A DNA stretch of 64,000 bases, from contig JANNXI010000107.1 of assembly GCA_031409495.1 (NCBI GenBank), forward strand, positions 59,316-123,315, read 5' to 3'. The DNA is from JANMDR01 sp031409495. GTDB lineage: Bacteria > Pseudomonadota > Gammaproteobacteria > Burkholderiales > Usitatibacteraceae. The translations under genes were made by a program, and so were the position numbers. Positions within the stretch are counted from its first letter, which is position 1. Each line of letters starts with the position of its first letter. The notes beneath the pieces were generated by a model. It was not told the origin of the DNA. It saw only the letters and a list, made by a program, of their open reading frames with translations, and made no database searches. This document shows, in pieces, positions 35,037-43,596 of the stretch.

Positions 35037-37696
35037 AAGTAAAGCATTTAATTGAGAACACACAGTGGTTGCCAGGAAGTTTGTATGGTGTTGATAATCC
35101 CGCGGTCTCGGTGCTTTTACCAACATTCAGGCGGGCACAAAGCGGCTTGTTCAAAAAGGCGGTTGAGTCTGTACTGAACCAGACATTAGCTGCGCTAGAA
35201 CTAATTATTATCGACGATGCTTCGACTGATGGAACTGCTGAGCAAATCGCTGCGTTCATGGCGCGCGATGGCAGGGTGAGTTGCTTAAGGCACCCTGTAA
35301 ATATAGGGCTGCCGGCAGTCTCTGAATTTGAGGGTTATCAAAAAGCGCGAGCGGAATATCTGGCATTTCAATTCGACGATGACGAATTTAATCTTGATGC
35401 GTTGGAAAAAATGCGGTCCGCCGCAATTTCGCTTCGTGCAAAATTTGTTTACGGCTATGTCGACCTGATGGCAACCAATATGGAGACAGGTAAAGCATTT
35501 ACGCTTCATGATTTTGGTCGCGGTACGACGCCGCAAACTGTATTGCATACGTTGAACTATATTTCGAACAATGCGGTAATGTTGCATCGATCTGTGATCG
35601 AAACTGTTGGATTTTACGACCCAAATATAGCAATTACTCGATTATGTGATTATGATCTTTGGCGCCGCTGCGCACAGCACTATACCCTTCATAACAGTGA
35701 TTTCTCCGTTGGTACCATCACCGGCCCCGCAACGGCCGACAGCCTTGGGCACACCTATTCGATGGAACGCTGGTTAAGTTATGAATGGATGGGATTGGCG
35801 CGCAATGAACAGCTCTTGCCATGCAATTTCGCTGAAGTAGATGTGTTACATTCCCCTCAAGAACTCAGTTTGGCGTCGCTCCAGGCTCTTTCAGAAATAC
35901 AGGAGCAGTTTAAAACGCGTGCGTGGTATCCACTTGCGCCGCGTGCAATACCGGTGCGCAATCCAGTAATCCCAGACGGTTACATTTTGGTAATTGTTGC
36001 CTCGCATGATGCGTCAGTATCGTTATACTTCGAGGGGCTGCGCGACGGAATTCAGCGCCGTATTCGCATTGCAAATGCAAGTTTGATGGCTGGACAGCTG
36101 CACGAAGAGATGATTGGGGCTTCGGCAATTGTTTTTTGCCGAGCGGTGTTCGACTTTATTTGGTGGATCGAATATGCACGCAAACTTCGCATCCCACACT
36201 ATTATTTTATTGACGACAACTTAAGCGAGCTGGCAAAACTACCCGAGTATCAACTTGAGTATGCGAGCTATCGAACAGAGAGTTTGCGCAATATCCTGGA
36301 AAGTTTTCAAGGGGTATGGTGTTCAACGATAAAGCTGGCTGGCTATTTTGAGACACATAAAATACACCATCAAGTACGAGTTCTGCCCCCTGCTAAAATC
36401 CCTATTGAATTATTTGATGAAACTGCGCCGAATGAAACCGTGGTGGGTGAGGTGGCGATCCTGTTCTTTGGAGGAGGTCATCGTGGCAATGCATTCTTAG
36501 AATTTGTGTTGCCAGCCGTTATAGCCTTAAGCGCTAAGTTTCCGGTGCGTCTCATCACGGTTGGCGTGCGCGCTGAAGTTTGTCGCCAACTCGTTGGCCT
36601 ACCAAGTCTGCGATTGTTGCACCTAGAAAAGGAAACATCCTACCTGCTTGTTACTGGTAAGTTGAAGCAACTGAAACTAGATATTTTGGTGCACCCCGCC
36701 CATGAGAATCCAAATAACCAGTTTAAAACGCTTAATGTGCTGATAAATGCATCACAGTTTAATGCGGTGCCGGTGTTGAGTAATTGCGAACCGTTTTGTC
36801 ATCTTGTTTCTGGTGATATTGCGCACCTAGTTGACGCAAATGTTGCTGCGTGGACGGAGCGCTTGATTGACATCGCAAGCGAAGCCAACGAGCGAATGGC
36901 GCTGCTGAGCCGGCTCCATGCCTTTGTCTTGCGTCATTACGACGGACAATTGAATGCGAAGCTTATGGTTGAAACTTTGGCTGCCCACGCCCCTGCAGGT
37001 CCGGTACTACGGCAACGGCGATACGATGCTGTATTGCAGATATTAAAAACCCAAGTAGCTGGGTTGAGCGGAGAAGCGGAAAGACTGCGCCAAAATGCAG
37101 CGAGGTCAAACGGTGCGGTTCGGCCCAAAGCCAAGGTGCGTTTCAGCGTAGTTGGTGAATTTGCTAAAACTACAGCGCACAACTTTTGGTCGCGTATGCG
37201 CACTGGTTTGGACAAGTTACAAGAAATTTCGGCGTGCGACCCTCAAGAATATAGTCGTTACACAAGTCATCTGCAAGCCGTTTCAACAACCGCTGGGGAG
37301 TGTATTTGTAAGACACCAATTTCTCAGCGTACGTATCGTGAATATCGACTGCCTAGCGAAGGTACGTTTAATTGCGTGCGGATCCCATTGTCGTTTCAAC
37401 CGGATAAAATTGGAAATTTAAGCGTCGGCGTAGAGATTGTCGCTCCGGATGAGCGCATTGTATTGAACGCCACGGAAACATTTTTAGTCTGTGCCAAAAA
37501 TGATGTTGCTTACCTGAATTTTAAGCCAATTTCCGTTGTAGGAACGGGTTGGAGGATCAGGCTATTTGTGCGCGGACAAGCTGGGGTGGTTTACTTATAC
37601 GAGCGGCGACCTAAGTCTTTTTTGGAGCGGATACGCTCTAAACCGATGCCGTTTTTCGAAATTTTTCCTGGTGCGTACACGCGAACGGAAGGCTAG
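35033..37696 (+). CDS. Large bifunctional glycosyltransferase: GT2 plus 'DDN' GT-B-like domain (paralogue 3)
   Basis: 887 residues in three parts. Residues about 20-260 are a family 2 GT-A domain (VSVLLPTFRRAQSGLF, IIIDDASTDGT, metal site QFDDDEF). Residues about 310-650 are the domain shared across this cluster (ASAIVFCRAVFDF, IPHYYFIDDNLSELA, FQGVWCSTIKLAGYF, ILFFGGGHRGNAFLEFVLPAV, LVHPAHENPNNQFKTLNVLINA). About 760-887 is a beta-rich C-terminal domain of unknown kind. Two transferases in one chain suggest alternate addition of two sugars, as in repeat-unit polymerising enzymes. The gene is coupled to the one before it (ATGA). Its stop forms a palindromic CTAG shared with the convergent gene. 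Confidence 0.78.
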   Translation: MKVKHLIENTQWLPGSLYGVDNPAVSVLLPTFRRAQSGLFKKAVESVLNQTLAALELIIIDDASTDGTAEQIAAFMARDGRVSCLRHPVNIGLPAVSEFEGYQKARAEYLAFQFDDDEFNLDALEKMRSAAISLRAKFVYGYVDLMATNMETGKAFTLHDFGRGTTPQTVLHTLNYISNNAVMLHRSVIETVGFYDPNIAITRLCDYDLWRRCAQHYTLHNSDFSVGTITGPATADSLGHTYSMERWLSYEWMGLARNEQLLPCNFAEVDVLHSPQELSLASLQALSEIQEQFKTRAWYPLAPRAIPVRNPVIPDGYILVIVASHDASVSLYFEGLRDGIQRRIRIANASLMAGQLHEEMIGASAIVFCRAVFDFIWWIEYARKLRIPHYYFIDDNLSELAKLPEYQLEYASYRTESLRNILESFQGVWCSTIKLAGYFETHKIHHQVRVLPPAKIPIELFDETAPNETVVGEVAILFFGGGHRGNAFLEFVLPAVIALSAKFPVRLITVGVRAEVCRQLVGLPSLRLLHLEKETSYLLVTGKLKQLKLDILVHPAHENPNNQFKTLNVLINASQFNAVPVLSNCEPFCHLVSGDIAHLVDANVAAWTERLIDIASEANERMALLSRLHAFVLRHYDGQLNAKLMVETLAAHAPAGPVLRQRRYDAVLQILKTQVAGLSGEAERLRQNAARSNGAVRPKAKVRFSVVGEFAKTTAHNFWSRMRTGLDKLQEISACDPQEYSRYTSHLQAVSTTAGECICKTPISQRTYREYRLPSEGTFNCVRIPLSFQPDKIGNLSVGVEIVAPDERIVLNATETFLVCAKNDVAYLNFKPISVVGTGWRIRLFVRGQAGVVYLYERRPKSFLERIRSKPMPFFEIFPGAYTRTEG

Positions 37697-38841
37697 AAAA
37701 ACCTGCGCATTACATTTGTACCAAGCCACGTAATTCCTTTGTGTAAATGGAGATACGGCGAGGCTTTTTTAACGGGAGCGCGGTAGTTTAGCCACGGTGC
37801 AAGTAGCAATTCAACTTTTCTGCTGACCTCATCTATATTGTTTGTGGAAGCCACCTGACTTTGTGCCGTCATCGCAATTTGAGCACTAACTTTCGAATTT
37901 TGCACTAAACGTAATGCTGCTGCCCAAGAACTAATTTGATTTTTAACGAGAAACCCATTTTGCAAGTCAAGCACAATGGTGTTAAACGGCTCAACATCTG
38001 AGAACAAACAGGGAATTCCAGCGGCCGCGAATTCTACATATTTGTTGATGAATTTGCATCTATAAAAATGGCCGGCAGGCAATGGCGCTAATGCCGCATC
38101 CCACTGCAAAGAATTGCGGACTGCGAGCCACGAAGCATAGTCTGCGGTTACTGGAAGATTGGACACGAACTTTTGCCATCGAGGGCTGACAATTAAACTG
38201 GGGCCGATGAGTTGCAAATGTATTTCTTGACCGTCGCGCCACAAAAGCTCTAGGGCTGGCGCAATGAGTGTCTGAAGCACTTCTGTTTGATCAGCAGAGC
38301 CAGCGTAACCTACGGTATATTGTCGCCCACCAACGGCGCGCTTAGTTGTGTGGAATGGCGTGGGGTTTATGTCAAGCGCTGGTACGGGCAGTACCAAAGC
38401 TGGGGTATGGGCTTTGCCATTGCGAGCAAGTAGGGTTTGCAAGTGTTGGATGAGAATATAGGACGAAGAGAGCACCACGTCCGCTTGTAACAGTGTCGCA
38501 AGAGTCAAGCGACGCACACCTGGCCGTGCAAAATATGCATAGCTACTTGAAGCGTGCGGTATCGACAGCAAGTCGTCATCCCAATGACACATGACAATCC
38601 GCTCAATCCGTTTGGCTTCGGATACAAGTGCAGCCATTGCTGCATTTGCCGGACGTATCGCAAAGACCACATCACACCATGTTAAATCGTGTGGCGAAGC
38701 CTCGCTCGATGTGCGTATCCGCAGTTTTAGCGCACCTTGATTTTCGAGCGCTCTAAAGGGGTAGCCTGCCACTAATTCGAGAGATGCGCTCATTTCTGGT
38801 GCGATGACGAGCAAATGGCAAAGTCTTCGCGTTGAGTTCAA
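37693..38841 (-). CDS. Putative glycosyltransferase, divergent member of the cluster, on opposite strand
   Basis: A 382-residue protein with recognisable family 1/4-like features: VGYAGSADQTEVLQTLIAPAL, then FYRCKFINKYVEFAAAGIPCLFSDVEPFN, the latter like the donor-binding region of GT4 enzymes. Near residue 88 it has HWDDDLLSIP followed by YAYFARPGVRRLTLATLLQADVVLSSS, which lines up with the DDN region of the neighbours. It is the only gene on the minus strand within the polysaccharide locus. It ends head-on with the large bifunctional gene, sharing CTAG. Probably a glycosyltransferase of the same glycan. Confidence 0.75.
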   Translation of the reverse strand: MNSTRRLCHLLVIAPEMSASLELVAGYPFRALENQGALKLRIRTSSEASPHDLTWCDVVFAIRPANAAMAALVSEAKRIERIVMCHWDDDLLSIPHASSSYAYFARPGVRRLTLATLLQADVVLSSSYILIQHLQTLLARNGKAHTPALVLPVPALDINPTPFHTTKRAVGGRQYTVGYAGSADQTEVLQTLIAPALELLWRDGQEIHLQLIGPSLIVSPRWQKFVSNLPVTADYASWLAVRNSLQWDAALAPLPAGHFYRCKFINKYVEFAAAGIPCLFSDVEPFNTIVLDLQNGFLVKNQISSWAAALRLVQNSKVSAQIAMTAQSQVASTNNIDEVSRKVELLLAPWLNYRAPVKKASPYLHLHKGITWLGTNVMRRFF

Positions 38842-38949
38842 GTAAATCCGAAAGCCTTTGAGAATTTGGAAAGTATCGGCATTTAAATAAACAATAACAT
38901 GTTTTGTCGGTTAGAATTTTGCATCATTCCCTTTTAAACTAAGTAAAAC

Positions 38950-41088
38950 TTGAACGTTCAAACGCTAATTGCTGCAAGCACGTGGCACCCCGGGCGTAAT
39001 TGGCAGCAACAATTACCCGTCGACGTATCCGTATTGCTGCCAACATTTTGCCGCGCACAGTCTGGGCTGTTTATGCGCGCAGTGCGTTCTGTGTTGGGGC
39101 AACGCAATCTTAGCCTTGAGCTTATCATTGTTGATGATGCCTCGGTAGATGGCACCGCCGCACTTATTCTCGAAATTATGCGTGAAGATCCACGCGTTAG
39201 TTGTGTAAAACACAGTACAAATATTGGGCTTCCAGCTGTTTCTGAGTTTGAAGCGTACCAGTATTCTCGCGGTGAATTTATTGCGTTTGCGTTTGACGAT
39301 GATGAGTTTTTGCCCGATGCGTTGAGTCAATTGCTGGCTGCCGCAAGAAGTAGTGCCGCAATGTTCGTGTATGGATATGTTGATATTCATTTGCTTGATG
39401 CCACCACTCGGCAGCCTGCGATCATTAGCAATTTTGGTTTGGGGGGCTCACCGCAAACCATGCTGCATAGCCATAACTTTATTTCTAACAATGCGGTGTT
39501 GGTACATCGGGATGTGCTGGGCGATGTTGGCTTGTATGATCCGCATATCGCCATCGCGCGGCTTTGTGATTGGGATTTATGGTGTCGTATCGCTGCGTCA
39601 TATGAGCTCCTAGCTGTTGATGTCTCGGTGGGTCGCATTGATGGGCCAATGCGCGGTGAGAGTTTGGGTAATACCTATGGCGTCGAATTGTGGCTTGCGA
39701 ATGAGTGGATGCATTTGCCGCGCAACGAAGCACTCCGCCCCGTAAATTTTGCGCACTACGATGTCCTCGCTGTGCCGAAGGAACTTTCAAAGCAATCGGC
39801 CGATGCCGTCGTTGCAATACAAGCAACTTTTCGATCGAAGTCGTGGCATTCATTGGCTGTACATGCCCTAAAAACCGACTTCTTTAACATAATACAAGGA
39901 AGTGTGGTGGTTGTAGTGGCGTCTTACGACGCCTCAATTACCCTCAGTTTTGATCGCTTGCCAGCCGTGATTCGAGCGCGATTGCGTGTGATTGTTTATC
40001 AACAATGGCTTGGAACTTTGCCAGAAGAGCTCATCGGCGCGTCGGCAATTGTGGTGGCTCGAGATTTGTTTGGGATGGGCGCAGTAATTGAATTTGCTCG
40101 GCAATTGCAGATACCGCACTACTATTTTGTCGACGACAATCTTTTAGTGCTGGCTGATTTAGAGGAATTTCGCCTTGATTATGCAGCTTACAAGCTAGAC
40201 GCCGTGCGCTCAGCCTTGCAAGGTTTTAGCGGCGTATTGGTTTCAACGCCATCGCTACAAAGTTATTTTTTAGATGAAAATCTTCATCAACAGGTGGTTG
40301 TTTTGCCGCCAGCTGAATCGACGTTGAGCTCCAGAGCATCTCCGCTTTTGCCTATTGCGCAATCACAGCGCCTGAAATTAGCCTTTATTGGCGGAGGGCA
40401 TCGCGGCGACGTGTTTTTGCAATTCGTGGTGCCGACGCTAGTGACGCTATCTGCCACCTACATGCTGGAGCTTCATCTCGTGGGCGATAGTAATGCGCCG
40501 CAAATCGCCCGAATAGTTGACGCGCTAGCCGGACATGCACCCCAAATTACGCTCGTGGTAAGCCCATTTCAATACGATTTAGATGGTTTGTTGCGTTTCT
40601 TACGGAATCTAGGCGTCTCAATCTTGCTTCACCCGGGTGAGCCGCATGTTAACGGTAAATTCAAAACTCTAAACGTTTTACTCAACGCAAAGCAAATTGG
40701 TGCAATACCGATATTGAGCGCCGTAGAGCCCTATTTGGCAATACGCGATCTAGGCGTTGCGCACGTTGTCGAGAACACTGAAGCCGCTTGGCAAAACGCA
40801 CTGCGGCGCTGCGCTGGGTCTTCGCAGCAGCCAATGTTTGATCAGCTAGATGAGTTTTGTGCGCGCGAATATTCAAGTGCGGCTAGTGGCGCCGTAATGG
40901 TCAAGATTTTGGAAATCCATCCGCCGGTCACCCAAGTGGTGCGCGATGCGCGTTTCCGACGGGCAATGGCGGAGCAAAAAGCGGTTAACCAGCGGCTCAA
41001 TGCGCAATTAGTGTCGCGACGCTTTGTCGTGAAACGCGCGGTAAAAATGATTTGGGATGCGGTTTTGGGAAAGCTTAGACTGCGTTGA
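38950..41088 (+). CDS. Bifunctional glycosyltransferase: GT2 plus 'DDN' GT-B-like domain (paralogue 4)
   Basis: This 712-residue protein is closely related to the 887-residue protein but lacks its C-terminal beta domain. The GT-A half has VSVLLPTFCRAQSGLFMRA, IIVDDASVDGTA and AFDDDEF. The second half has IPHYYFVDDNLLVL, FSGVLVSTPSLQSYF, LAFIGGGHRGDVFLQFVVPTL and LHPGEPHVNGKFKTLNVLLNAKQ. The start is TTG at 38950, as it gives the closest match to the paralogue's N-terminus. It has its own short upstream region between divergent genes, so it is probably transcribed separately. It overlaps the convergent photolyase-related gene by 14 bp at the 3' ends. Confidence 0.78.
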   Translation: MNVQTLIAASTWHPGRNWQQQLPVDVSVLLPTFCRAQSGLFMRAVRSVLGQRNLSLELIIVDDASVDGTAALILEIMREDPRVSCVKHSTNIGLPAVSEFEAYQYSRGEFIAFAFDDDEFLPDALSQLLAAARSSAAMFVYGYVDIHLLDATTRQPAIISNFGLGGSPQTMLHSHNFISNNAVLVHRDVLGDVGLYDPHIAIARLCDWDLWCRIAASYELLAVDVSVGRIDGPMRGESLGNTYGVELWLANEWMHLPRNEALRPVNFAHYDVLAVPKELSKQSADAVVAIQATFRSKSWHSLAVHALKTDFFNIIQGSVVVVVASYDASITLSFDRLPAVIRARLRVIVYQQWLGTLPEELIGASAIVVARDLFGMGAVIEFARQLQIPHYYFVDDNLLVLADLEEFRLDYAAYKLDAVRSALQGFSGVLVSTPSLQSYFLDENLHQQVVVLPPAESTLSSRASPLLPIAQSQRLKLAFIGGGHRGDVFLQFVVPTLVTLSATYMLELHLVGDSNAPQIARIVDALAGHAPQITLVVSPFQYDLDGLLRFLRNLGVSILLHPGEPHVNGKFKTLNVLLNAKQIGAIPILSAVEPYLAIRDLGVAHVVENTEAAWQNALRRCAGSSQQPMFDQLDEFCAREYSSAASGAVMVKILEIHPPVTQVVRDARFRRAMAEQKAVNQRLNAQLVSRRFVVKRAVKMIWDAVLGKLRLR

Positions 41089-42637
41089 TATTGATCAGTA
41101 TATTTTTCGCGTGATCTTGAATCGCTGTGCGCTCGTCTTGATCAAACCGCGCTACGTTGCGCACCATCAGCGATGTGCGCGGATTTTTCGTCATTTCGGT
41201 CTCGTGCTTAATTAAAAAATTCCAATATAGTGTGGTTATCGGACACGCTTTTGGCCCTGTTTTTTCTTCTGGTCGGTAGCGGCAAGAACCGCAATAATTA
41301 CTCATCCGTTTCACATAGGCACCGCTGGCGATATAGGGTTTAGAAGTAAATCGACCACCGTTGGCATATAGCGCCATTCCCGCAACGTTGGGTAATTCTG
41401 CCCATTCAACGGCGTCCACGTATACCGCTAAGTACCAGTCGGCTACCTGTGTAGGGCTAATTTCAGCCAATACGCCAAATATACCGGTAATCATTAGGCG
41501 TTGGATATGGTGTGCGTAGCCATAATCTAGAGTTTGCTTTATCGACTGCTGCATGCATTTCATTTCGGTTTTACCCGTCCAATACCATGCAGGTAACGGG
41601 TTTTGATGATTGAAGTGATTTGCGCTTTTCATCTGTGGCATGTCGAGCCAATACATCCCGCGTATGAATTCACGCCAGCCTAAAATTTGCCGAATAAATC
41701 CTTCAACCGCTTCGATCGGCGCGCGCTCCGCACGCAATTCGGCAAGTGCCGCCTCAATTACTTCACGCGGATTCAATAGTTTCAAATTCAGCGATGACGA
41801 GATTAAGCTGTGATACAGCAAAGGCTGATCAATCCACATAGCGTCTTGATATTGACCGAATTGCGGCAGACGATCGCGCATAAATGCCTCCATCGCGATC
41901 AAAGCCTGTGTCCTAGTCACCGGCCATATAAAGTGGGTGAGGCTTCCGGGGTGGTTCTGAAAGTGTGTTTCAACGAGGTTAAACACAGATTTAGTGATGT
42001 CGTCCGGGGAAAATACGGGTGCAACAGGTACGTTTTGCGGACCGGCTTTGCCAAATGCGCCGCGATTGTCGGCGTCAAAATTCCATTTGCCACCCGCAGG
42101 CTCGTCGCCGTCCATCATGATGTCGTGGGTTTTGCGCATGTGACGATAGAAAAACTCCATGCGTAGCTGTTTATAGGGCTTGGCCCATTGTTGAAATGCG
42201 TGTTTTGAGATGAGAAAGTGTGCATCATCACGAAATACAATTGGTGTACTGCTAGCTTTTGCGACGTCGCGAAGCAGCGTTTGAACGCGGTAATCACCGG
42301 GTTCAACCAAAATTATTTTGTCTGGGGAACAGCTGGAAACAACCGTAAATAGGGCGCCTCCAAGGCATTTTTCAGGGTGTTCGCCAAGTTTTAAATAGCT
42401 TAACTTGAGTTTGTTTGTGTAACGAACAAGGAGGGCTTGTGCAAAATGGCGCATCGCCGACAAAAATAAGGCGGTCCGGATTTTTTGGCTCCAGACGTGA
42501 GTGGACTCGTCGCTGACTTCGGCCATCAAAATGAGGTCCTGTGCCGAGTCAAAATCTTCGAGGGCGGCGCTATCCAAGTTGAGCTGATCGCCGAGAATAA
42601 CGACTAAATGACGTATCTTGCCGCTATTTGCGTTCAT
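41075..42637 (-). CDS. FeS-containing cryptochrome/photolyase-related protein (PhrB-like)
   Basis: A 520-residue member of the deoxyribodipyrimidine photolyase-related family, called FeS-BCP, typified by Agrobacterium PhrB, a (6-4) photolyase. The N-terminal domain starts with VVILGDQLNLDSAAL. The FAD domain has VEGFIRQILGWREFIRGMYW, WTGKTEMKCM, YAHHIQRLMITG and WAELPNVAGMALYANGG. Four cysteines that bind the [4Fe-4S] cluster in PhrB are matched: one in EMKCM and three in YCGSCRY...ACP. DNA repair or light signalling is expected by family. The start overlaps the DUF2256 gene stop (ATGA), an association seen in other bacteria. Confidence 0.92.
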   Translation of the reverse strand: MNANSGKIRHLVVILGDQLNLDSAALEDFDSAQDLILMAEVSDESTHVWSQKIRTALFLSAMRHFAQALLVRYTNKLKLSYLKLGEHPEKCLGGALFTVVSSCSPDKIILVEPGDYRVQTLLRDVAKASSTPIVFRDDAHFLISKHAFQQWAKPYKQLRMEFFYRHMRKTHDIMMDGDEPAGGKWNFDADNRGAFGKAGPQNVPVAPVFSPDDITKSVFNLVETHFQNHPGSLTHFIWPVTRTQALIAMEAFMRDRLPQFGQYQDAMWIDQPLLYHSLISSSLNLKLLNPREVIEAALAELRAERAPIEAVEGFIRQILGWREFIRGMYWLDMPQMKSANHFNHQNPLPAWYWTGKTEMKCMQQSIKQTLDYGYAHHIQRLMITGIFGVLAEISPTQVADWYLAVYVDAVEWAELPNVAGMALYANGGRFTSKPYIASGAYVKRMSNYCGSCRYRPEEKTGPKACPITTLYWNFLIKHETEMTKNPRTSLMVRNVARFDQDERTAIQDHAKNILININAV

Positions 42638-42786
42638 TTAGCGCCCTTTCGGCATTTATCAGAGCAGTATTTCACCTCCGCCCAGTTCTTTTCCCAATTT
42701 TTGCGCCACGTCATGGGGCGGCCACATACGACACAAATTTTTTGTGGAAGACTGGCTTTGTTGCCTTTGAATTCACGGGTTGTCAT
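42634..42786 (-). CDS. DUF2256 small zinc-ribbon-like protein
   Basis: A 50-residue protein of the DUF2256 family: KASLPQKICVVCGRPMTWRK, then a Trp-rich stretch and KYCSDKCRKGA. Two C-x2-C/C-x3-C pairs suggest one bound metal ion. Its function is not known to me; genes of this family commonly sit beside photolyase-related genes. The stop overlaps the start of the downstream photolyase-related gene (ATGA), so they are one operon. Confidence 0.9.
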   Translation of the reverse strand: MTTREFKGNKASLPQKICVVCGRPMTWRKNWEKNWAEVKYCSDKCRKGAK

Positions 42787-42885
42787 CTAATAATAGTTCC
42801 GGTTAGTTCGATTTCACAGTCGAAGTACATTAGCATTTACAATACCAGTTTAGCGCTTGCTTACGACCATTTAGGGGAATATGAA

Positions 42886-43458
42886 TTGAAAAATATTGGC
42901 TTAGCTTGTTTACGTAGTTTGCTTGGCATGGCTGTGGTGTGCGTTGGATATGCACCGCTAGTGGCCTTAGCTGGCGTGTGTCCTGCGGTGTTGGATCATC
43001 AGCTAAATAGCATCAAGGGCGCCAGTGCAAATCTTTGCCAGTACAGCGGTAAAGTTGTGCTCGTTGTAAATACGGCGAGTAACTGTGGTTATACGTCGCA
43101 GTACGAGGCGTTGCAAACAGTTTTTGATAAATACCGAGAGCAAGGTTTAGTGGTCGTCGGAGTGCCATCTAATGATTTCGGGAAGCAAGAACCCGGCACT
43201 AACGCGGAAGTCGCAGAGTTTTGTGAGCGCCTATTTAAAGTGAAGTTTCCGATGCTTGAGAAGGCGTCAGTGAGTGCGCCTAGCGCGAATGCCTTGCATG
43301 AGGCGCTCGCCAAAGCAACTGGTCAGCGGCCTAAGTGGAATTTTCATAAATATTTGATTTCTCGTGACGGTAAAGAGGTGCTCAGTTTTGCTAGCAATGT
43401 TGCGCCTACGGCCGAGGTGTTAGATAGGGCGTTGGTGCGATTGCTCACCGCCAAATAA
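42886..43458 (+). CDS. Exported glutathione peroxidase family protein
   Basis: This 190-residue thiol peroxidase has an N-terminal export signal (ACLRSLLGMAVVCVGYAPLVALA). The catalytic set is Cys in NTASNCGYTSQYEAL (Cys, not selenocysteine), Gln in SNDFGKQEPGT, and Trp/Asn in PKWNFHKYLI. It would reduce hydroperoxides in the periplasm, probably with thioredoxin-like donors as for other Cys-type members. The start is TTG at 42886, preceded by GGGGA; the ATG that overlaps this site is out of frame and ends at once. Long upstream extensions of the frame contain no fitting start. Confidence 0.9.
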   Translation: MKNIGLACLRSLLGMAVVCVGYAPLVALAGVCPAVLDHQLNSIKGASANLCQYSGKVVLVVNTASNCGYTSQYEALQTVFDKYREQGLVVVGVPSNDFGKQEPGTNAEVAEFCERLFKVKFPMLEKASVSAPSANALHEALAKATGQRPKWNFHKYLISRDGKEVLSFASNVAPTAEVLDRALVRLLTAK

Positions 43459-43596
43459 TCGTTTACTTTACATAGCGTTACGACAGGTGCATGATGTAGT
43501 TTGTGAAGTTTGCTTCGCATTGCTTGCGCGGTAGCGAGCATACGCCGGCAATGCTTTTATTTTTTGGCAACCCCATAAACTTCCGCATAACAATCT

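Noticed and set aside
42345..42376. Element-like palindrome (TTGGAGGCGCCCTATTTACGG on the minus strand is its left part) inside the photolyase-related gene
   Set aside because: It matches the family over about 32 bases with many changes. The protein around it has the same length as PhrB-type homologues I recall, so there is no sign of an insertion. The frame also differs from the two good in-gene copies.
42628..42885. Long N-terminal extension of the glutathione peroxidase frame
   Set aside because: It overlaps the DUF2256 gene on the other strand. The signal peptide begins only after TTG 42886, which has a good ribosome site.
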